From assembly GCF_000613885.1 (NCBI RefSeq), contig NZ_BAJV01000009.1:114088-178087 (forward strand): a DNA stretch of 64,000 bases, written 5' to 3'. The notes under the pieces were generated by a model, which worked only from the letters and a program-made list of their open reading frames with translations, ran no database searches and was not told the DNA's origin. Origin of the DNA: Asaia prunellae JCM 25354. Its GTDB lineage: Bacteria > Pseudomonadota > Alphaproteobacteria > Acetobacterales > Acetobacteraceae. Position 1 is the first letter of the stretch; every line of letters begins with the position of its first letter. Position numbers and translations under genes: made by a program. Shown here one piece after another: positions 46,959 to 56,776 of this stretch.

Positions 46959-47952
46959 TCAGCGCAGATAACCGACGAGCCGTTCGGCTTCACTGACAAT
47001 GGGTTCTGCGATCGCACTGGCACGGGACGCACCCTGACGCAGAATGTTTTCAATATGATCCTGGTTTTCAAGCAGGCGACGCGTTTCACTTGCAACAGGA
47101 GAGAGCGTCTCGACCAGAAGCTCAGCCAGCGCCGCCTTGAATGGACCAAAGCCCTGACCGCCGAAACGGGCCAGCACGTCTTCACTGCTCTGATCGGCCA
47201 TGGCTGCATAGATGGTGACAAGGTTCCGCGCCTCGGGGCGGTTCTCCAGCCCCGCGGTTTCCGAAGGCAAAGCTCGGTATCTGATTTCGCCTTGCGTATC
47301 TTGAGCGCAATATCATCTGCCGTATCGGTGAGTTCGATACGTGACTGGGCAGAAGGATCAGATTTGGACATCTTTTTCGTCCCGTCCCGCAGGCTCATTA
47401 TACGAGCTGCCGAAGGCGGTATCAGCGCTTCGATTATCGGGAAGAAATCCACCCCGTAATCGTGGTTGAATTTGGCGCCGATATCATTGGCAATTTCGAG
47501 ATGCTGTTTCTGGTCCTCTCCCACGGGCACACGTGTGGCGTGGAAAGCATGAATATCGGCTGCATGAGTGCCGGGTAGACAAAGAGACCGGCAGAATGCT
47601 GCTCGCGATCCTTGCCTGCTTTCTCCTTGAACTGCGTCATGCGGTTCAGCCAGCCAAGGCGCACGACGCAATTGAAAATCCATCCCAGGCGTGCATGAGC
47701 ACTGACAGCCGACTGATTGTAGAGAACGTGTTTTTCAGGGTCGATGCCGGAAGCGATCAGGCAGGCAGCCTGTGCAAGAGTGTCGCGGCGCAGCTGTCCT
47801 GGCTCACGAAAGACGGTCAGAGCGTGCATGTCGACGAGACAGAACACGCAATCATGATCCTCTTGCAACCGCACCCAATTGCGGATTGCACCAAGATAAT
47901 TGCCAAGCTGAGGGACGCCGGTCGGCTGAATGCCGGAAAATACACGTTGCAT
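46959..47952 (-). CDS. trpS: Tryptophanyl-tRNA synthetase (two apparent frameshifts)
   Basis: Class I aminoacyl-tRNA synthetase for tryptophan. The ATG at 47952 gives the typical start [22 protein letters not shown], which holds the HIGH-like motif. The frame breaks near 47563 and 47270. One added base at each restores [20 protein letters not shown], the [10 protein letters not shown] motif and the [12 protein letters not shown] segment. The repaired protein is 331 aa, the normal length. The gene is essential and no second trpS is in the window, so these breaks are almost surely sequence errors. Confidence 0.93.
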
Positions 47953-48073
47953 GCCCGATGTTGTCGAATGCGTCTGGCGTATGGTCAAGGGGAAAGATTG
48001 CCGGGATCGCGCAAATGGCTGTAAGGCCAGCACGGCATTTCTTTTTCCGGGTGCCAGTCTGCAGGGAGAGCAC

Positions 48074-48610
48074 GTGTTGCCGAGGGGAATTCTGACGGTT
48101 TACGCCGGACCGATGTTTGCCGGAAAATCGGCGCATCTTCTTCAGGACCATCTCCCACAGGAGGCGACGCTCTGTCTCGCACCCGCTTTTGACACACGAT
48201 CGGGGGCAAGTATTCACAGCCGGATAGGATTGTCCCGTCCTGCGCGTTCAGTTTCGCGCTGGCCTGAGGATTTTGCGAATTTTCGTCATATTCTGCTTGA
48301 TGAGGGTCATTTCATGATCCCTCCTCATTACGAAGGAGATGTGGTGGCCGATATCGAATCAAGTCTGGCTGCAGGGGTCAATATCACTGTAGCCGGGCTT
48401 GATACGGACTTTCTAAGGCAGGACTTTACCGTGATGGCGCGTCTGCGTGTCCGAGCCGATCGTTATGTTCTTCTCACTGCGCGCTGTCATGTCTGTGCAT
48501 TGCCGGCCCGTTGGACTGCAAAAAAGCGCCAGACAGGTCAGGTCCTGGAAACGGGCGATGACGAGCTATACGAAGCGCGTTGCGATACTCACTGGACGTC
48601 ACCAGAGTAG
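48074..48610 (+). CDS. tdk: Thymidine kinase-like protein
   Basis: A 178-aa type II thymidine kinase-like enzyme, which salvages thymidine to dTMP. The GTG at 48074 has CAGGGAG 5-7 bases upstream. Motifs: P-loop [18 protein letters not shown] near residue 77 (the DExxF catalytic Glu region), [11 protein letters not shown], and zinc ligands CHVC and, near the end, ARCDTHW (CxxH). It is a little shorter than the usual 190 aa, and the P-loop SGKST is AGKSA here. It is divergent from trpS. Confidence 0.8.
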   Translation: MLPRGILTVYAGPMFAGKSAHLLQDHLPQEATLCLAPAFDTRSGASIHSRIGLSRPARSVSRWPEDFANFRHILLDEGHFMIPPHYEGDVVADIESSLAAGVNITVAGLDTDFLRQDFTVMARLRVRADRYVLLTARCHVCALPARWTAKKRQTGQVLETGDDELYEARCDTHWTSPE

Positions 48611-48648
48611 AACGGCCTTATTTTCGCTGAGCGTATTTTACCGACAGA

Positions 48649-49104
48649 TCAGGGGATCTGTTCCTTGCTTTCAAGAGCCTTGCGCAGTTCATGAACGCGG
48701 TTCGAGCCGATTTCCTGCTTTCGGGCCGATGCAAATGTCTCTGGTGTCATGACCGGAACAGGTTGGGTCGCCCCGCGTGAGATAAGCCAGTTCAGGATCA
48801 GGCTGAGCTGCTCATCACTCAGGCGTCGGAAACTCGGCATCGAGAAATTATAGCGTGTGCCATTGGCCATGATCGGGCCGTCGAGCCCGTTAAGCATGAC
48901 GCGTGCAAGGTAATCACGTCCTTCGGGTGTTCTGGCGATCAGATCAAGGCGTCCCACCAGTGGTGGGACTTCGCCGGGCAGGCCATTGCCTCCATGATGA
49001 CAGATCCCGCAATTCGGGCCGTAAAGCTTTTGCCCCGGGCTTTTTTTGCCGCAGCCTGACAAGGCTAGCGTTGCAATCAGTGCAAAGGCAAAAAGGGATC
49101 GCAT
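48649..49104 (-). CDS. c-type cytochrome lipoprotein
   Basis: A 151-aa exported protein with a lipobox (LALSGC near residue 18) and one haem motif CGICHHG near residue 32. The likely axial Met is in FSMPSFRRLSDEQL, the usual class I cytochrome c position. It could take electrons from periplasmic dehydrogenases, which are abundant in acetic acid bacteria. It follows the FKBP-type gene after 9 bases, so the two lipoproteins may be co-transcribed. The partner oxidase is not in the window. Confidence 0.85.
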   Translation of the reverse strand: MRSLFAFALIATLALSGCGKKSPGQKLYGPNCGICHHGGNGLPGEVPPLVGRLDLIARTPEGRDYLARVMLNGLDGPIMANGTRYNFSMPSFRRLSDEQLSLILNWLISRGATQPVPVMTPETFASARKQEIGSNRVHELRKALESKEQIP

Positions 49105-49113
49105 CCTGAGGCC

Positions 49114-49602
49114 TTACTGTTCCTGACCGCCGAGACCAAGAAGCTGGATTTTGAAAACCAGCGGGCTGTTGGGGGGAATGATGCCCATGGAGCGCTTGCC
49201 ATAGCCCAGTGCTGGTGGGACATAGAGCATCCAGGTGTCACCTACATGCATCATGGGCAATGCTTCCATCCAGCCCTGTACGAGCCCGTCAAGCGCCATC
49301 TGCATATAGGCGCCGTTACCATGTTGCTCGGAACTGTCGAAAATACCGCCATCGGGCAGACGACCTTCATAGATGAGCATCATCATGCGCCCCTTGGATG
49401 GTTGCTCGCCATCCTTCGGGCCGGATTTGAGGACCTTGTAGGCAAGGCCATCGGGGAGGGTTTTGACACCGGGTTCAGCACGAACTTTTGCCATGAACTG
49501 TTCAGGTGTCAGCTCCGGCTCTTCTTTCGGGCCACCGCAGGCGGCGAGAGCGACGAGAGACGCCCCGGCAACGAGGGTCTTGATGGAGCGGAGCATACGC
49601 AT
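49114..49602 (-). CDS. FKBP-type peptidyl-prolyl isomerase lipoprotein
   Basis: Periplasmic prolyl isomerase. The ATG at 49602 starts a lipoprotein signal (TLVAGASLVALAACG). The N-terminal ~40 residues after it are acidic, and the FKBP domain follows: GGIFDSSEQHG, VQGWMEALPMMHVGDTWMLYVPPALGYG and the C-terminal LVFKIQLLG. The catalytic-site aromatic and acidic residues are present. At 162 aa it is the short form of the family. Confidence 0.87.
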   Translation of the reverse strand: MRMLRSIKTLVAGASLVALAACGGPKEEPELTPEQFMAKVRAEPGVKTLPDGLAYKVLKSGPKDGEQPSKGRMMMLIYEGRLPDGGIFDSSEQHGNGAYMQMALDGLVQGWMEALPMMHVGDTWMLYVPPALGYGKRSMGIIPPNSPLVFKIQLLGLGGQEQ

Positions 49603-49633
49603 GTCTGGACCTCTTGGAACTTGCGATGGCCTT

Positions 49634-49667
49634 GCTCCCTTCACCCGCGCAGGACGGTGAAGGGAGC
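49634..49667 (-). terminator. Hairpin after argG
   Basis: GCTCCCTTCACC and its exact complement GGTGAAGGGAGC form a 12-bp stem with a 10-base loop, between argG and the downstream FKBP gene on the same strand. No T tract, so termination would be only partial or Rho-assisted. Confidence 0.5.
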
Positions 49668-49706
49668 AGAAGCCGATAATCGCGTGAAGCGATCAGGATC
49701 TGGCGA

Positions 49707-50936
49707 TCAGGGTTTGCCGCCGGTGCGGCCGATCTGGCCTCCGAGACGCAGGCGCAGGGCATTCAGCTTGATGAAGCCCTGTGCATCGATCTGGTTATAG
49801 GCGCCCTCGTCATCCTCGAAGGTGACAACGCGTGTATCATACAAGCTGTTCGGGCTTTCGCGACCGGTGCAGATGACATTGCCCTTGTACAGCTTGAGGC
49901 GTACGCGGCCTGTTACTGATTTCTGGCTTGCATCTATCAGTGCCTGAAGCATGTAGCGCTCCGGCGAGAACCAGAAGCCGTTATAGATGATCTCTGCATA
50001 GCGCGGCATCAGACTGTCCTTGAGGTGCATGGCCTCACGGTCGAGCGTGATGGATTCGATGCTGCGATGTGCCGTAAGCAGGATTGTACCACCCGGTGTT
50101 TCGTAGATGCCGCGCGATTTCATGCCGACAAACCGGTTCTCGACAAGGTCGAGGCGACCAATGCCATTGTCATGACCGAGCTTGTTCAGGCGTGTCAGCA
50201 GTTCTGCAGGAGAGAGAGTGACACCATTCAATGCGACCGGATCCCCTTCGAAGAAATCAATGGCAATTTCGGTTGCAACATCGGGGGCGTTTTCCGGGGA
50301 GATGGTACGCTGGAAGACGATCTCATCCGGGGCTACGGCGGGATCTTCGAGGATCTTGCCTTCCGAGGATGAGTGCAGGAGGTTGGCGTCGACCGAGAAG
50401 GGAGCCTCACCGCGCTTGTCCTTGGTGACGGGAATCTGGTTTTCTTCGGCAAAAGCAAGCAGCTTCGTGCGCGAGGTCAGGTTCCACTCACGCCAGGGCG
50501 CAATGACCTTGATGTCGGGCTGAAGCGCATAATAGCCAAGCTCGAAGCGAACCTGGTCATTGCCTTTGCCGGTGGCACCATGGGCCACGGCGTCTGCGCC
50601 GACCATCTTGGCAATTTCGATCTGACGTTGTGCAATGAGCGGACGTGCGATTGAGGTGCCAAGCAGATACTGCCCTTCGTAAAGCGCATTGGCGCGAAAC
50701 ATCGGGAAGACGAAATCCTTCACGAAGGTCTCGCGCAGATCCTCAACGAAGATCTCTTTCACGCCGAACATCTCTGCCTTGCGACGCGCAGGCTCGAGTT
50801 CCTCACCCTGACCCAGATCGGCTGTAAAGGTCACGACTTCGCAGCCATATTCCTTCTGGAGCCAACGAAGGATAACGGAAGTATCCAGCCCGCCCGAGTA
50901 GGCGAGAACGACTTTCTTGATGTCCCGGGCGGTCAT
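49707..50936 (-). CDS. argG: Argininosuccinate synthase
   Basis: Joins citrulline and aspartate with ATP in arginine synthesis. The 409-aa protein has the ATP-pyrophosphatase P-loop [11 protein letters not shown] near residue 12, the [13 protein letters not shown] block, and [16 protein letters not shown] near the C-terminus. The start at 50936 leaves ~95 bases to rlmN. It has no neighbours in arginine synthesis here. Confidence 0.97.
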   Translation of the reverse strand: MTARDIKKVVLAYSGGLDTSVILRWLQKEYGCEVVTFTADLGQGEELEPARRKAEMFGVKEIFVEDLRETFVKDFVFPMFRANALYEGQYLLGTSIARPLIAQRQIEIAKMVGADAVAHGATGKGNDQVRFELGYYALQPDIKVIAPWREWNLTSRTKLLAFAEENQIPVTKDKRGEAPFSVDANLLHSSSEGKILEDPAVAPDEIVFQRTISPENAPDVATEIAIDFFEGDPVALNGVTLSPAELLTRLNKLGHDNGIGRLDLVENRFVGMKSRGIYETPGGTILLTAHRSIESITLDREAMHLKDSLMPRYAEIIYNGFWFSPERYMLQALIDASQKSVTGRVRLKLYKGNVICTGRESPNSLYDTRVVTFEDDEGAYNQIDAQGFIKLNALRLRLGGQIGRTGGKP

Positions 50937-51031
50937 AAGGCCAGGCTTCCCTCTATAAAGATAACGAGTTCAAAGCCTTTCTTATCACCCGTCTCCCGAT
51001 CAGACCAGTCTTTGGGATAAACCAGTTCCTG

Positions 51032-52225
51032 TTATTCAGCCTCTGCTGTGGCATTGCGACGCTGGCGTTCACTTTCGGTTTTCAGCTGACCGCAGGCGGC
51101 GAGAATGTCACGTCCGCGTGGCATGCGTATCGGTGAGGCAAATCCTGCATCCATGACGATGGACGAAAATTTCTGAAGCTGCTCGCGGGTGGAGGGTTTG
51201 AAATCAGAGCCGGGCCATGGATTGAACGGAATCAGATTGACCTTGGCAGGTAATCCCCTGATCAGACGCACCAGTTCTCGGGCATCGGCTTCGCTGTCAT
51301 TGATTCCGCGCAGCATGATGTACTCGAAAGTGATGCGCCGTGAATTGGAGGCTGCCGGGTAGCGACGACAGGCCGCCATCAGTTCCTCTATCGGGTATTT
51401 CCGGTTGAGCGGTACGATCTTGTCACGCAAATCATTGGTAACGGCATGAAGGGAAATGGCCAGATTGACCGCCAGCTCCTCACCGCAGCGATCCATCATC
51501 GGCACGACGCCCGAGGTGGAGAGCGTGATGCGACGACGTGACAGGGCAATACCTTCGCCATCCATGACGATACGCATGGCCTTGGCCACGTTGTCGTAAT
51601 TATAGAGCGGCTCTCCCATGCCCATCAGTACAATAGTCGATAGCAGGCGCGGCGTTTCACCCTTCGGGCTCGGCCACTCACCGTAGGAATCACGGGCAGC
51701 CATGAACTGGGAGACAATCTCGGCGGCACCGAGATTGCGTACCAGTTTCTGGGTGCCTGTATGACAGAATGTACAGGACAAGGTGCAGCCGACCTGTGAC
51801 GAAATACAGACCGCGCCCCGGTCTTCACGACGATCAGGGATATAGACGGTCTCGGCTTCCTGTCCGTCTCGAAAGCGAAAGAGAAATTTGCGTGTGTCGT
51901 CGCTGGAAGTCTGCTCCAGAGACGTTGAAGGTCGCCCGACCACATAACGCTCGGCCAGTTTTGCCTGGAGCGGTTTGGCGATGCTGCTCATACGCGAAAA
52001 ATCTGTCGCGCCCTGATGATAGATCCAGTGCCAGAGTTGCTTGGCTCGGAACGGCTTCTCGCCAAACTCGGCCATTTCCGCAATTAGCTCCTCGCGGGAC
52101 AGGCCCACGAGGTCGCGACGTCCATCCGGCAGCACTGCGGGCGGGGGAGCGAAAAGAGCAGATTTGGCGAGGATGCGCGCACGCTCCTGCTCATTCAGGT
52201 CGAGAGGGGTCGAAATGTCGGACAT
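51032..52225 (-). CDS. rlmN: 23S rRNA (adenine2503-C2)-methyltransferase RlmN
   Basis: Radical SAM enzyme that methylates A2503 of 23S rRNA (and A37 of some tRNAs). The iron-sulfur cluster Cys are in CTLSCTFCHTG near residue 140, and the methyl-carrying Cys is in ILAACGQL near residue 375. GMGEPLYNYDNV and ITLSTSGVVP are family motifs. At 397 aa it is normal. It is the first of its strand before argG, and the C-terminal ~25 residues after the Cys are basic. Confidence 0.95.
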   Translation of the reverse strand: MSDISTPLDLNEQERARILAKSALFAPPPAVLPDGRRDLVGLSREELIAEMAEFGEKPFRAKQLWHWIYHQGATDFSRMSSIAKPLQAKLAERYVVGRPSTSLEQTSSDDTRKFLFRFRDGQEAETVYIPDRREDRGAVCISSQVGCTLSCTFCHTGTQKLVRNLGAAEIVSQFMAARDSYGEWPSPKGETPRLLSTIVLMGMGEPLYNYDNVAKAMRIVMDGEGIALSRRRITLSTSGVVPMMDRCGEELAVNLAISLHAVTNDLRDKIVPLNRKYPIEELMAACRRYPAASNSRRITFEYIMLRGINDSEADARELVRLIRGLPAKVNLIPFNPWPGSDFKPSTREQLQKFSSIVMDAGFASPIRMPRGRDILAACGQLKTESERQRRNATAEAE

Positions 52226-52305
52226 GGGGCTGCTCTATCATGGAAGAGCCCGCAAAACGCAAGAAAAACCATTCTTCGAACGGGAACGGAAGAATGCGCT
52301 CACTC

Positions 52306-52325
52306 CCGGAGGCAGTAACCCTCCG
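52306..52325 (-). terminator. Weak hairpin between tlyA and rlmN
   Basis: CCGGAGG and CCTCCGG form a 7-bp stem with a short loop, followed on the plus strand by AAATTTT. Read on the minus strand there is no T tract, so only a weak terminator for tlyA is likely. Confidence 0.3.
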
Positions 52326-52338
52326 GAAATTTTCTGGA

Positions 52339-53079
52339 TCAGGAAGAACGTCTCGCGGCGATAAGGAATTCGCGGTTGCCTTCCGGACCTGTGATGGGGC
52401 TGGGTTCTATACCCAGAACCTGCCAGCCTTCCAGCCCTTCCCACCAGCGGCGTATCTCTGCACAGACACGCTCATGCACCGCCGGATCCCGCACGACGCC
52501 CTTGGCCCCGATTTCGGCGCGCCCCGCTTCAAACTGGGGTTTGATCAGCGCAACGGCCCAGCCGCCCGGCTGGCAGAGTGCCAGAGCCGGGGGCAGGACT
52601 GTGCGAAGGCCAATGAAACTGGCATCGCATACGACAACGGAAATTGTGTCCGGGATCAGGGTCGTGTCGAGCGTACGGGCATTGGTTTTTTCCATGACCA
52701 CGACACGCTCGTCAGACCGCAGCTTCCAGGCAATCTGGCCGTGGCCGACATCGACAGCAAAAACCTTGCTTGCACCGTTGGTAAGCAACACATCGGTAAA
52801 GCCGCCAGTAGAAGCGCCTACGTCAATTGCTGTTGCACCGGAAGGGGAAAGTCCGAAATGGTCGAGCGCGTGGTCGAGCTTCAGCCCTCCACGCGACACC
52901 CAGGGATGATCCTGCCCGCGCAGATCAAGCGGGGCGTCTTCAGCAAGCATGTCGCCTGCCTTGGCGATGCGGCGGTCCTTGCTGAAGGCAAGTCCCGCCA
53001 TGATCAGCGCCTGTGCGCGGGCGCGGCTCTCGACGAGTCCGCGTTCCACAAGCAATACATCAGCCCGCTTTTTGGCCAT
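52339..53079 (-). CDS. tlyA: TlyA family rRNA 2'-O-methyltransferase
   Basis: A 246-aa protein with an N-terminal S4 RNA-binding domain (RADVLLVERGLVESRARAQALIMAG) and a FtsJ-like AdoMet domain (TAIDVGASTGGFTDVLL near residue 88, VVVCDASFI). Its actinobacterial relative methylates 16S and 23S rRNA and is needed for capreomycin susceptibility; the alphaproteobacterial role is not settled. The start overlaps the dxs stop by one base (TGATG), so it belongs to the xseB-ispA-dxs-tlyA operon. Confidence 0.9.
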   Translation of the reverse strand: MAKKRADVLLVERGLVESRARAQALIMAGLAFSKDRRIAKAGDMLAEDAPLDLRGQDHPWVSRGGLKLDHALDHFGLSPSGATAIDVGASTGGFTDVLLTNGASKVFAVDVGHGQIAWKLRSDERVVVMEKTNARTLDTTLIPDTISVVVCDASFIGLRTVLPPALALCQPGGWAVALIKPQFEAGRAEIGAKGVVRDPAVHERVCAEIRRWWEGLEGWQVLGIEPSPITGPEGNREFLIAARRSS

Positions 53080-55072
53080 CAGGCCGTCTGCTGGGCGTTC
53101 TGTGCACCCAGGGCCGACAGGGCAACAGTGACGATCTGCGGCGCATTGAGCCCCGCTTCATCGTACTGAACGTCGGGCAGGTTGTGGTCGATATAGGTGT
53201 CAGGCAAAGCCATCGGACGGAACTTTACCTGATCAAGCAGGGCGGTTTCCGCAAGATGACGTACGATAAGGCTGCTGAAGCCACCTGCCGCACCCTCTTC
53301 GATCGTGATCAGCACGTCGTGCTCGCGTGCCAGACGTTCGACCAGTGCCGTATCGATCGGTTTGGCAAAGCGGGCATCGGCTACGGTAACAGCAATACCC
53401 TGCGCAGCAAGATGATCGGCTGCCTTGAGCGATTCGGTCAGGCGTGTACCAAGAGAGAGAATGGCCACACCAGATTTGTTACCCGGCTGACGTGCGGCCT
53501 CACGCACGATACGGCCACGGCCGATTTCGAGAATCTCGCCAGCCTCAGGTAGCTCGAGTCCGGTGCCGCTGCCACGCGGATAACGGAATGCGATCGGCCC
53601 CGCGTCATAGACACAGGCCGTGGCTGTCATATGAGTCAGCTCAACCTCGTCACTCGGTGCCATGACGACCATGTTCGGCAGGCAACAGAGGTAGTTGAGG
53701 TCGAACGACCCGGCATGGGTTGCACCATCGGCACCGACCAGACCGGCACGATCGATTGCAAAGCGGACCGGCAGGTTCTGCAGATCAACGTCATGCACCA
53801 CCTGGTCATAGGCGCGCTGCAGGAAGGTCGAGTAAATGGCACAGAACGGACGCAGTCCTTCCGAGGCCATGCCTGCGGCAAAGGTTACGGCGTGCTGTTC
53901 AGCAATACCGACATCGAAGAAACGATCAGGGTGCTTCGTTGCAAATTTGTCGAGGCCTGTCCCGGATGGCATAGCGGCTGTGATCGCGTTATGCGTTCAT
54001 CCTTTTCGGCATGCCGGAGCAACTCGCGTGCCATGACAGAGGTGTAGCTCGGTGGGCCAGCGGGTGCCTTGTTCTGCTCGCCCGTGACAACGTTGAACTT
54101 GTTGACGGCGTGGTATTTGTCTCCGGCCGATTCAGCGGGCTTGTAGCCGCGACCCTTCTCGGTGATGACATGCAGCAGAACCGGACCTTCATCGGCGTCA
54201 CGCAGATTCCGCAGGATCGGCACGAGCTGGTTCATATCGTGCCCGTCAACGGGACCGACATAATAGAAGCCAAGCTCCTCAAAAAGCGTACCGCCCGTAA
54301 TGAGACCGCGTGTCAGTTCGTCCGCACGCTTGGCGGTGCGCTCGAGCCCGGCGGGGAGGCGCTTGGCCAGCTTGCCGGCCAGATCACGCAGGCTCAGGAA
54401 CTTGCTTGAGGTCATGAGACGCGAGAGATAATTGGACATCGAGCCGACAGGCGGCGCAATGGACATCTCGTTATCATTCAGGATAACGATCAGACGCTTG
54501 GCACCGGCACCGGCCACGGCAGCGTTGTTCATCGCCTCGTATGCCATGCCTGCCGAAATCGATCCATCGCCGATTACCGCAATGACATTGCGTTCATGAT
54601 AGGAGGGATCTTCGGTTGCGCGCAGATGATGGGCCACAGCCATGCCCAGACCGGCAGAAATCGACGTCGAGGAATGGGCAGCACCAAACGGATCGTATTC
54701 ACTTTCAGAGCGCCGCGTGAAACCGGACAGCCCGTTGGGCTGACGTAGCGTACGGATACGATCGCGTCGGCCGGTAAGGATCTTGTGCGGATAAGCCTGA
54801 TGACCGACATCCCAGATGATCCGATCATCAGGCGTATTGAATACGGCATGCATGGCAACAGTCAGCTCGACAACGCCAAGCGAGGCGCCGAGATGGCCGC
54901 CCGTCGTGGAAACGGCATCTACCGTTTCGGAGCGCAGTTCTTCGGCAAGCTGCTTGAGCTGCTCGGTCGAGAAATTCCTCAGATCGGCGGGAACGACCAC
55001 GCGATCAAGGTGAGGAAAGCGGCCCATCGTCGGAATGGATGTGGCAGTGTTCGGCTTGGTGTTATCGCTCAT
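53079..55072 (-). CDS. dxs: 1-deoxy-D-xylulose-5-phosphate synthase (one apparent frameshift)
   Basis: Thiamine diphosphate enzyme that condenses pyruvate and glyceraldehyde 3-phosphate in the first step of the methylerythritol phosphate pathway. Visible motifs: [14 protein letters not shown] (N-terminal His), the thiamine-binding [17 protein letters not shown], and in the second half [13 protein letters not shown] and [15 protein letters not shown]. One added base near 53986 joins the two frames through [18 protein letters not shown]. The repaired protein is 664 aa, complete. The ATG at 55072 lies 4 bases after the ispA stop. It is essential in organisms with this pathway alone, supporting sequence error as the cause of the break. 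Confidence 0.94.
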
Positions 55073-55076
55073 TCTC

Positions 55077-55997
55077 TTAATTCCTGCGCTCGACGACGTA
55101 TTGTGCAAGGGCTCTGAGCGCGGCTGCTTCGGTCCCGAAAGAGGTCAGGGCCTGTGTGGCCTGTTCGGATAGGCGTGACGCCTCGGCGCGTGCACCGTCA
55201 ATTCCGAGCAGGGAAACGTAGGTTGATTTGCCGGAGGCTTCATCCTTGCCGGCGGTCTTGCCGAGTTCTTCAGCGCTGGCCGTCATATCTAGCACGTCAT
55301 CAGCAACCTGGAAGGCAGTGCCGATATCGCGCCCGTAGGCGATGATCGCATCGCGCTGTATCTGGTCCGCGCCGCCAAGGATGGCACCGGCTTCGGCAGC
55401 ATAGCGGATGAGTGCGCCTGTTTTCATCGCATGAAGCCGGCGGACCTGATTGAGGGGAAGGGACTTCCCTTCGCCACGTATATCGACCACCTGTCCACCG
55501 ACCATGCCGGCTGCACCGGACGCTCGGGCAAGCGCTGTCACAAGCGCAATGCGTACCGCCGGATCTGAATGTGTTGCTTCGTCGGCCAGGATCTCGAAAG
55601 CCGAAGTCTGAAGCGCATCGCCAGCTAGAATGGCAATTGCCTCGTCGAATTTCCTGTGGGTCGAGGGCTGCCCGCGACGGAGATCATCGTCGTCCATTGC
55701 AGGAAGATCGTCGTGAACGAGGCTGTATGCATGCAGCATCTCGACCGAGGCCGCAACACGCAGAGCGCCCTCGGGCTCAGCGCCGAAAATAGACGCGATT
55801 TCGGTCACCAGATAGCCGCGAAGACGCTTGCCACCGCCCAGTGCGGCATAGCGCATGGCTTCGAGCAGAACCGATTCGTCACCATCAACCATGGGGAGGA
55901 GGCGATCAATAGCTATCTCAATGGCGCGCGCGGCTGTGTGCAACGACGATGCCAGTGCTTCAGGCGATGCGACAAAAGAAGGGGTAGAGGTCGTCAT
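55077..55997 (-). CDS. ispA: Farnesyl diphosphate synthase (short-chain polyprenyl synthase)
   Basis: Condenses dimethylallyl and isopentenyl diphosphates to farnesyl diphosphate. The 306-aa protein has both Asp-rich motifs, [16 protein letters not shown] with the two-residue spacing that marks bacterial farnesyl synthases and a second DDVLD, plus GGKRLRGYL and MKTGALI. It overlaps xseB by 4 bases (ATGA) and is 4 bases before dxs. Its product feeds the polyprenyl synthase at 14 kb and the isoprenoid needs of this group, such as hopanoids. Confidence 0.95.
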   Translation of the reverse strand: MTTSTPSFVASPEALASSLHTAARAIEIAIDRLLPMVDGDESVLLEAMRYAALGGGKRLRGYLVTEIASIFGAEPEGALRVAASVEMLHAYSLVHDDLPAMDDDDLRRGQPSTHRKFDEAIAILAGDALQTSAFEILADEATHSDPAVRIALVTALARASGAAGMVGGQVVDIRGEGKSLPLNQVRRLHAMKTGALIRYAAEAGAILGGADQIQRDAIIAYGRDIGTAFQVADDVLDMTASAEELGKTAGKDEASGKSTYVSLLGIDGARAEASRLSEQATQALTSFGTEAAALRALAQYVVERRN

Positions 55998-56254
55998 GGA
56001 GCTTTTCCGCCAGAATTCTCGTCAAATTCGGAGAGGGGCGCAGCTGTTGCCGAACCATCGCGCTGGGTGATGGCACGTACACGCATCTCGGCCTCCGAGA
56101 GCTTGGTTTCACAATGGCGGCGCAAGGTAGCACCCCGCTCATAGGCACTTATGGCGTCTTCAAGTTTCATTTGACCGCTCTCAAGGCCGCGTACGATCCT
56201 GTCAAGTTCGGACAGGGCATCTTCGAAAGAGAGCTGTGAAAGCTGTGCGTCCAT
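55994..56254 (-). CDS. xseB: Exodeoxyribonuclease VII small subunit
   Basis: Small helical subunit (86 aa) of the nuclease that trims single-stranded DNA from both ends. The family motif LSFEDALSELDRIVRGLESGQMKLEDAISAYERG is complete in outline: LSELDRIV, then LEDAI and YERGATL. It is the first gene of the xseB-ispA-dxs-tlyA operon. No xseA is in the window. No clear promoter is seen in the 120 bases upstream, where only a hairpin for tusA lies. Confidence 0.93.
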   Translation of the reverse strand: MDAQLSQLSFEDALSELDRIVRGLESGQMKLEDAISAYERGATLRRHCETKLSEAEMRVRAITQRDGSATAAPLSEFDENSGGKAP

Positions 56255-56283
56255 GCCGATAATGCCGTCCCGCTCCGCTGTTT

Positions 56284-56310
56284 CGGAAAATTGCCGTCAC
56301 CAGAGACGGC
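56284..56310 (-). terminator. Hairpin terminator after the TusA-like gene
   Basis: GCCGTC and GACGGC form a stem with a 6-base loop; on the minus strand it is followed by AATTTTCC, giving a short T run. It separates the TusA-like gene from xseB. Confidence 0.5.
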
Positions 56311-56374
56311 TTGTCGGGAGGAGGGATAGCCTGTCGCACTCCATTCTCCAAGCCCAAGGAAGTAATGACTATGA

Positions 56375-56644
56375 TTATTCCGTAACAGGGGGTGACACAG
56401 CTGTGTCCGATTTGCGACGGATAACGAAAGAAAGCGTTTCTCCGTCTTCAGAAAATGCAACTAATGCATGACCTGTTTCACGGCAGAACGACTGAAAGTC
56501 TGCAACACTTGCGCGATCGGTTGCCAGGACACGCAAACGGGCGCCTGCCTGCATGGATTTCAGGCTCCGATGGGCCCGTAAGACCGGCAATGGGCATGCA
56601 AGCCCACGTACATCAAGAAGGGTTTCGGAAGGGGGAGACGTCAT
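56375..56644 (-). CDS. TusA/SirA-like sulfurtransferase
   Basis: An 89-aa UPF0033 protein. The conserved CPxP motif is seen as GLACPLPVLRAHRSL near residue 16, where the Cys carries persulfide in TusA. Such proteins relay sulfur for tRNA thiolation or molybdenum cofactor. The ATG at 56644 is used, as the open frame upstream of it runs antisense to the ROK gene's leader. The C-terminal 12 residues after the beta strand are an unstructured tail. Confidence 0.87.
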   Translation of the reverse strand: MTSPPSETLLDVRGLACPLPVLRAHRSLKSMQAGARLRVLATDRASVADFQSFCRETGHALVAFSEDGETLSFVIRRKSDTAVSPPVTE

Positions 56645-56776
56645 CAGGGGACTATGCGCGAAGCTCGGGCTGTGTTTCAAGATCGCACACTGTTTTGCCA
56701 ATACGTCTTTACTAAGACCGCGTTCGTCCGCAACATGCGCCACGAGTTTTCACAAGCAACTTCAGTAAGGCATGAG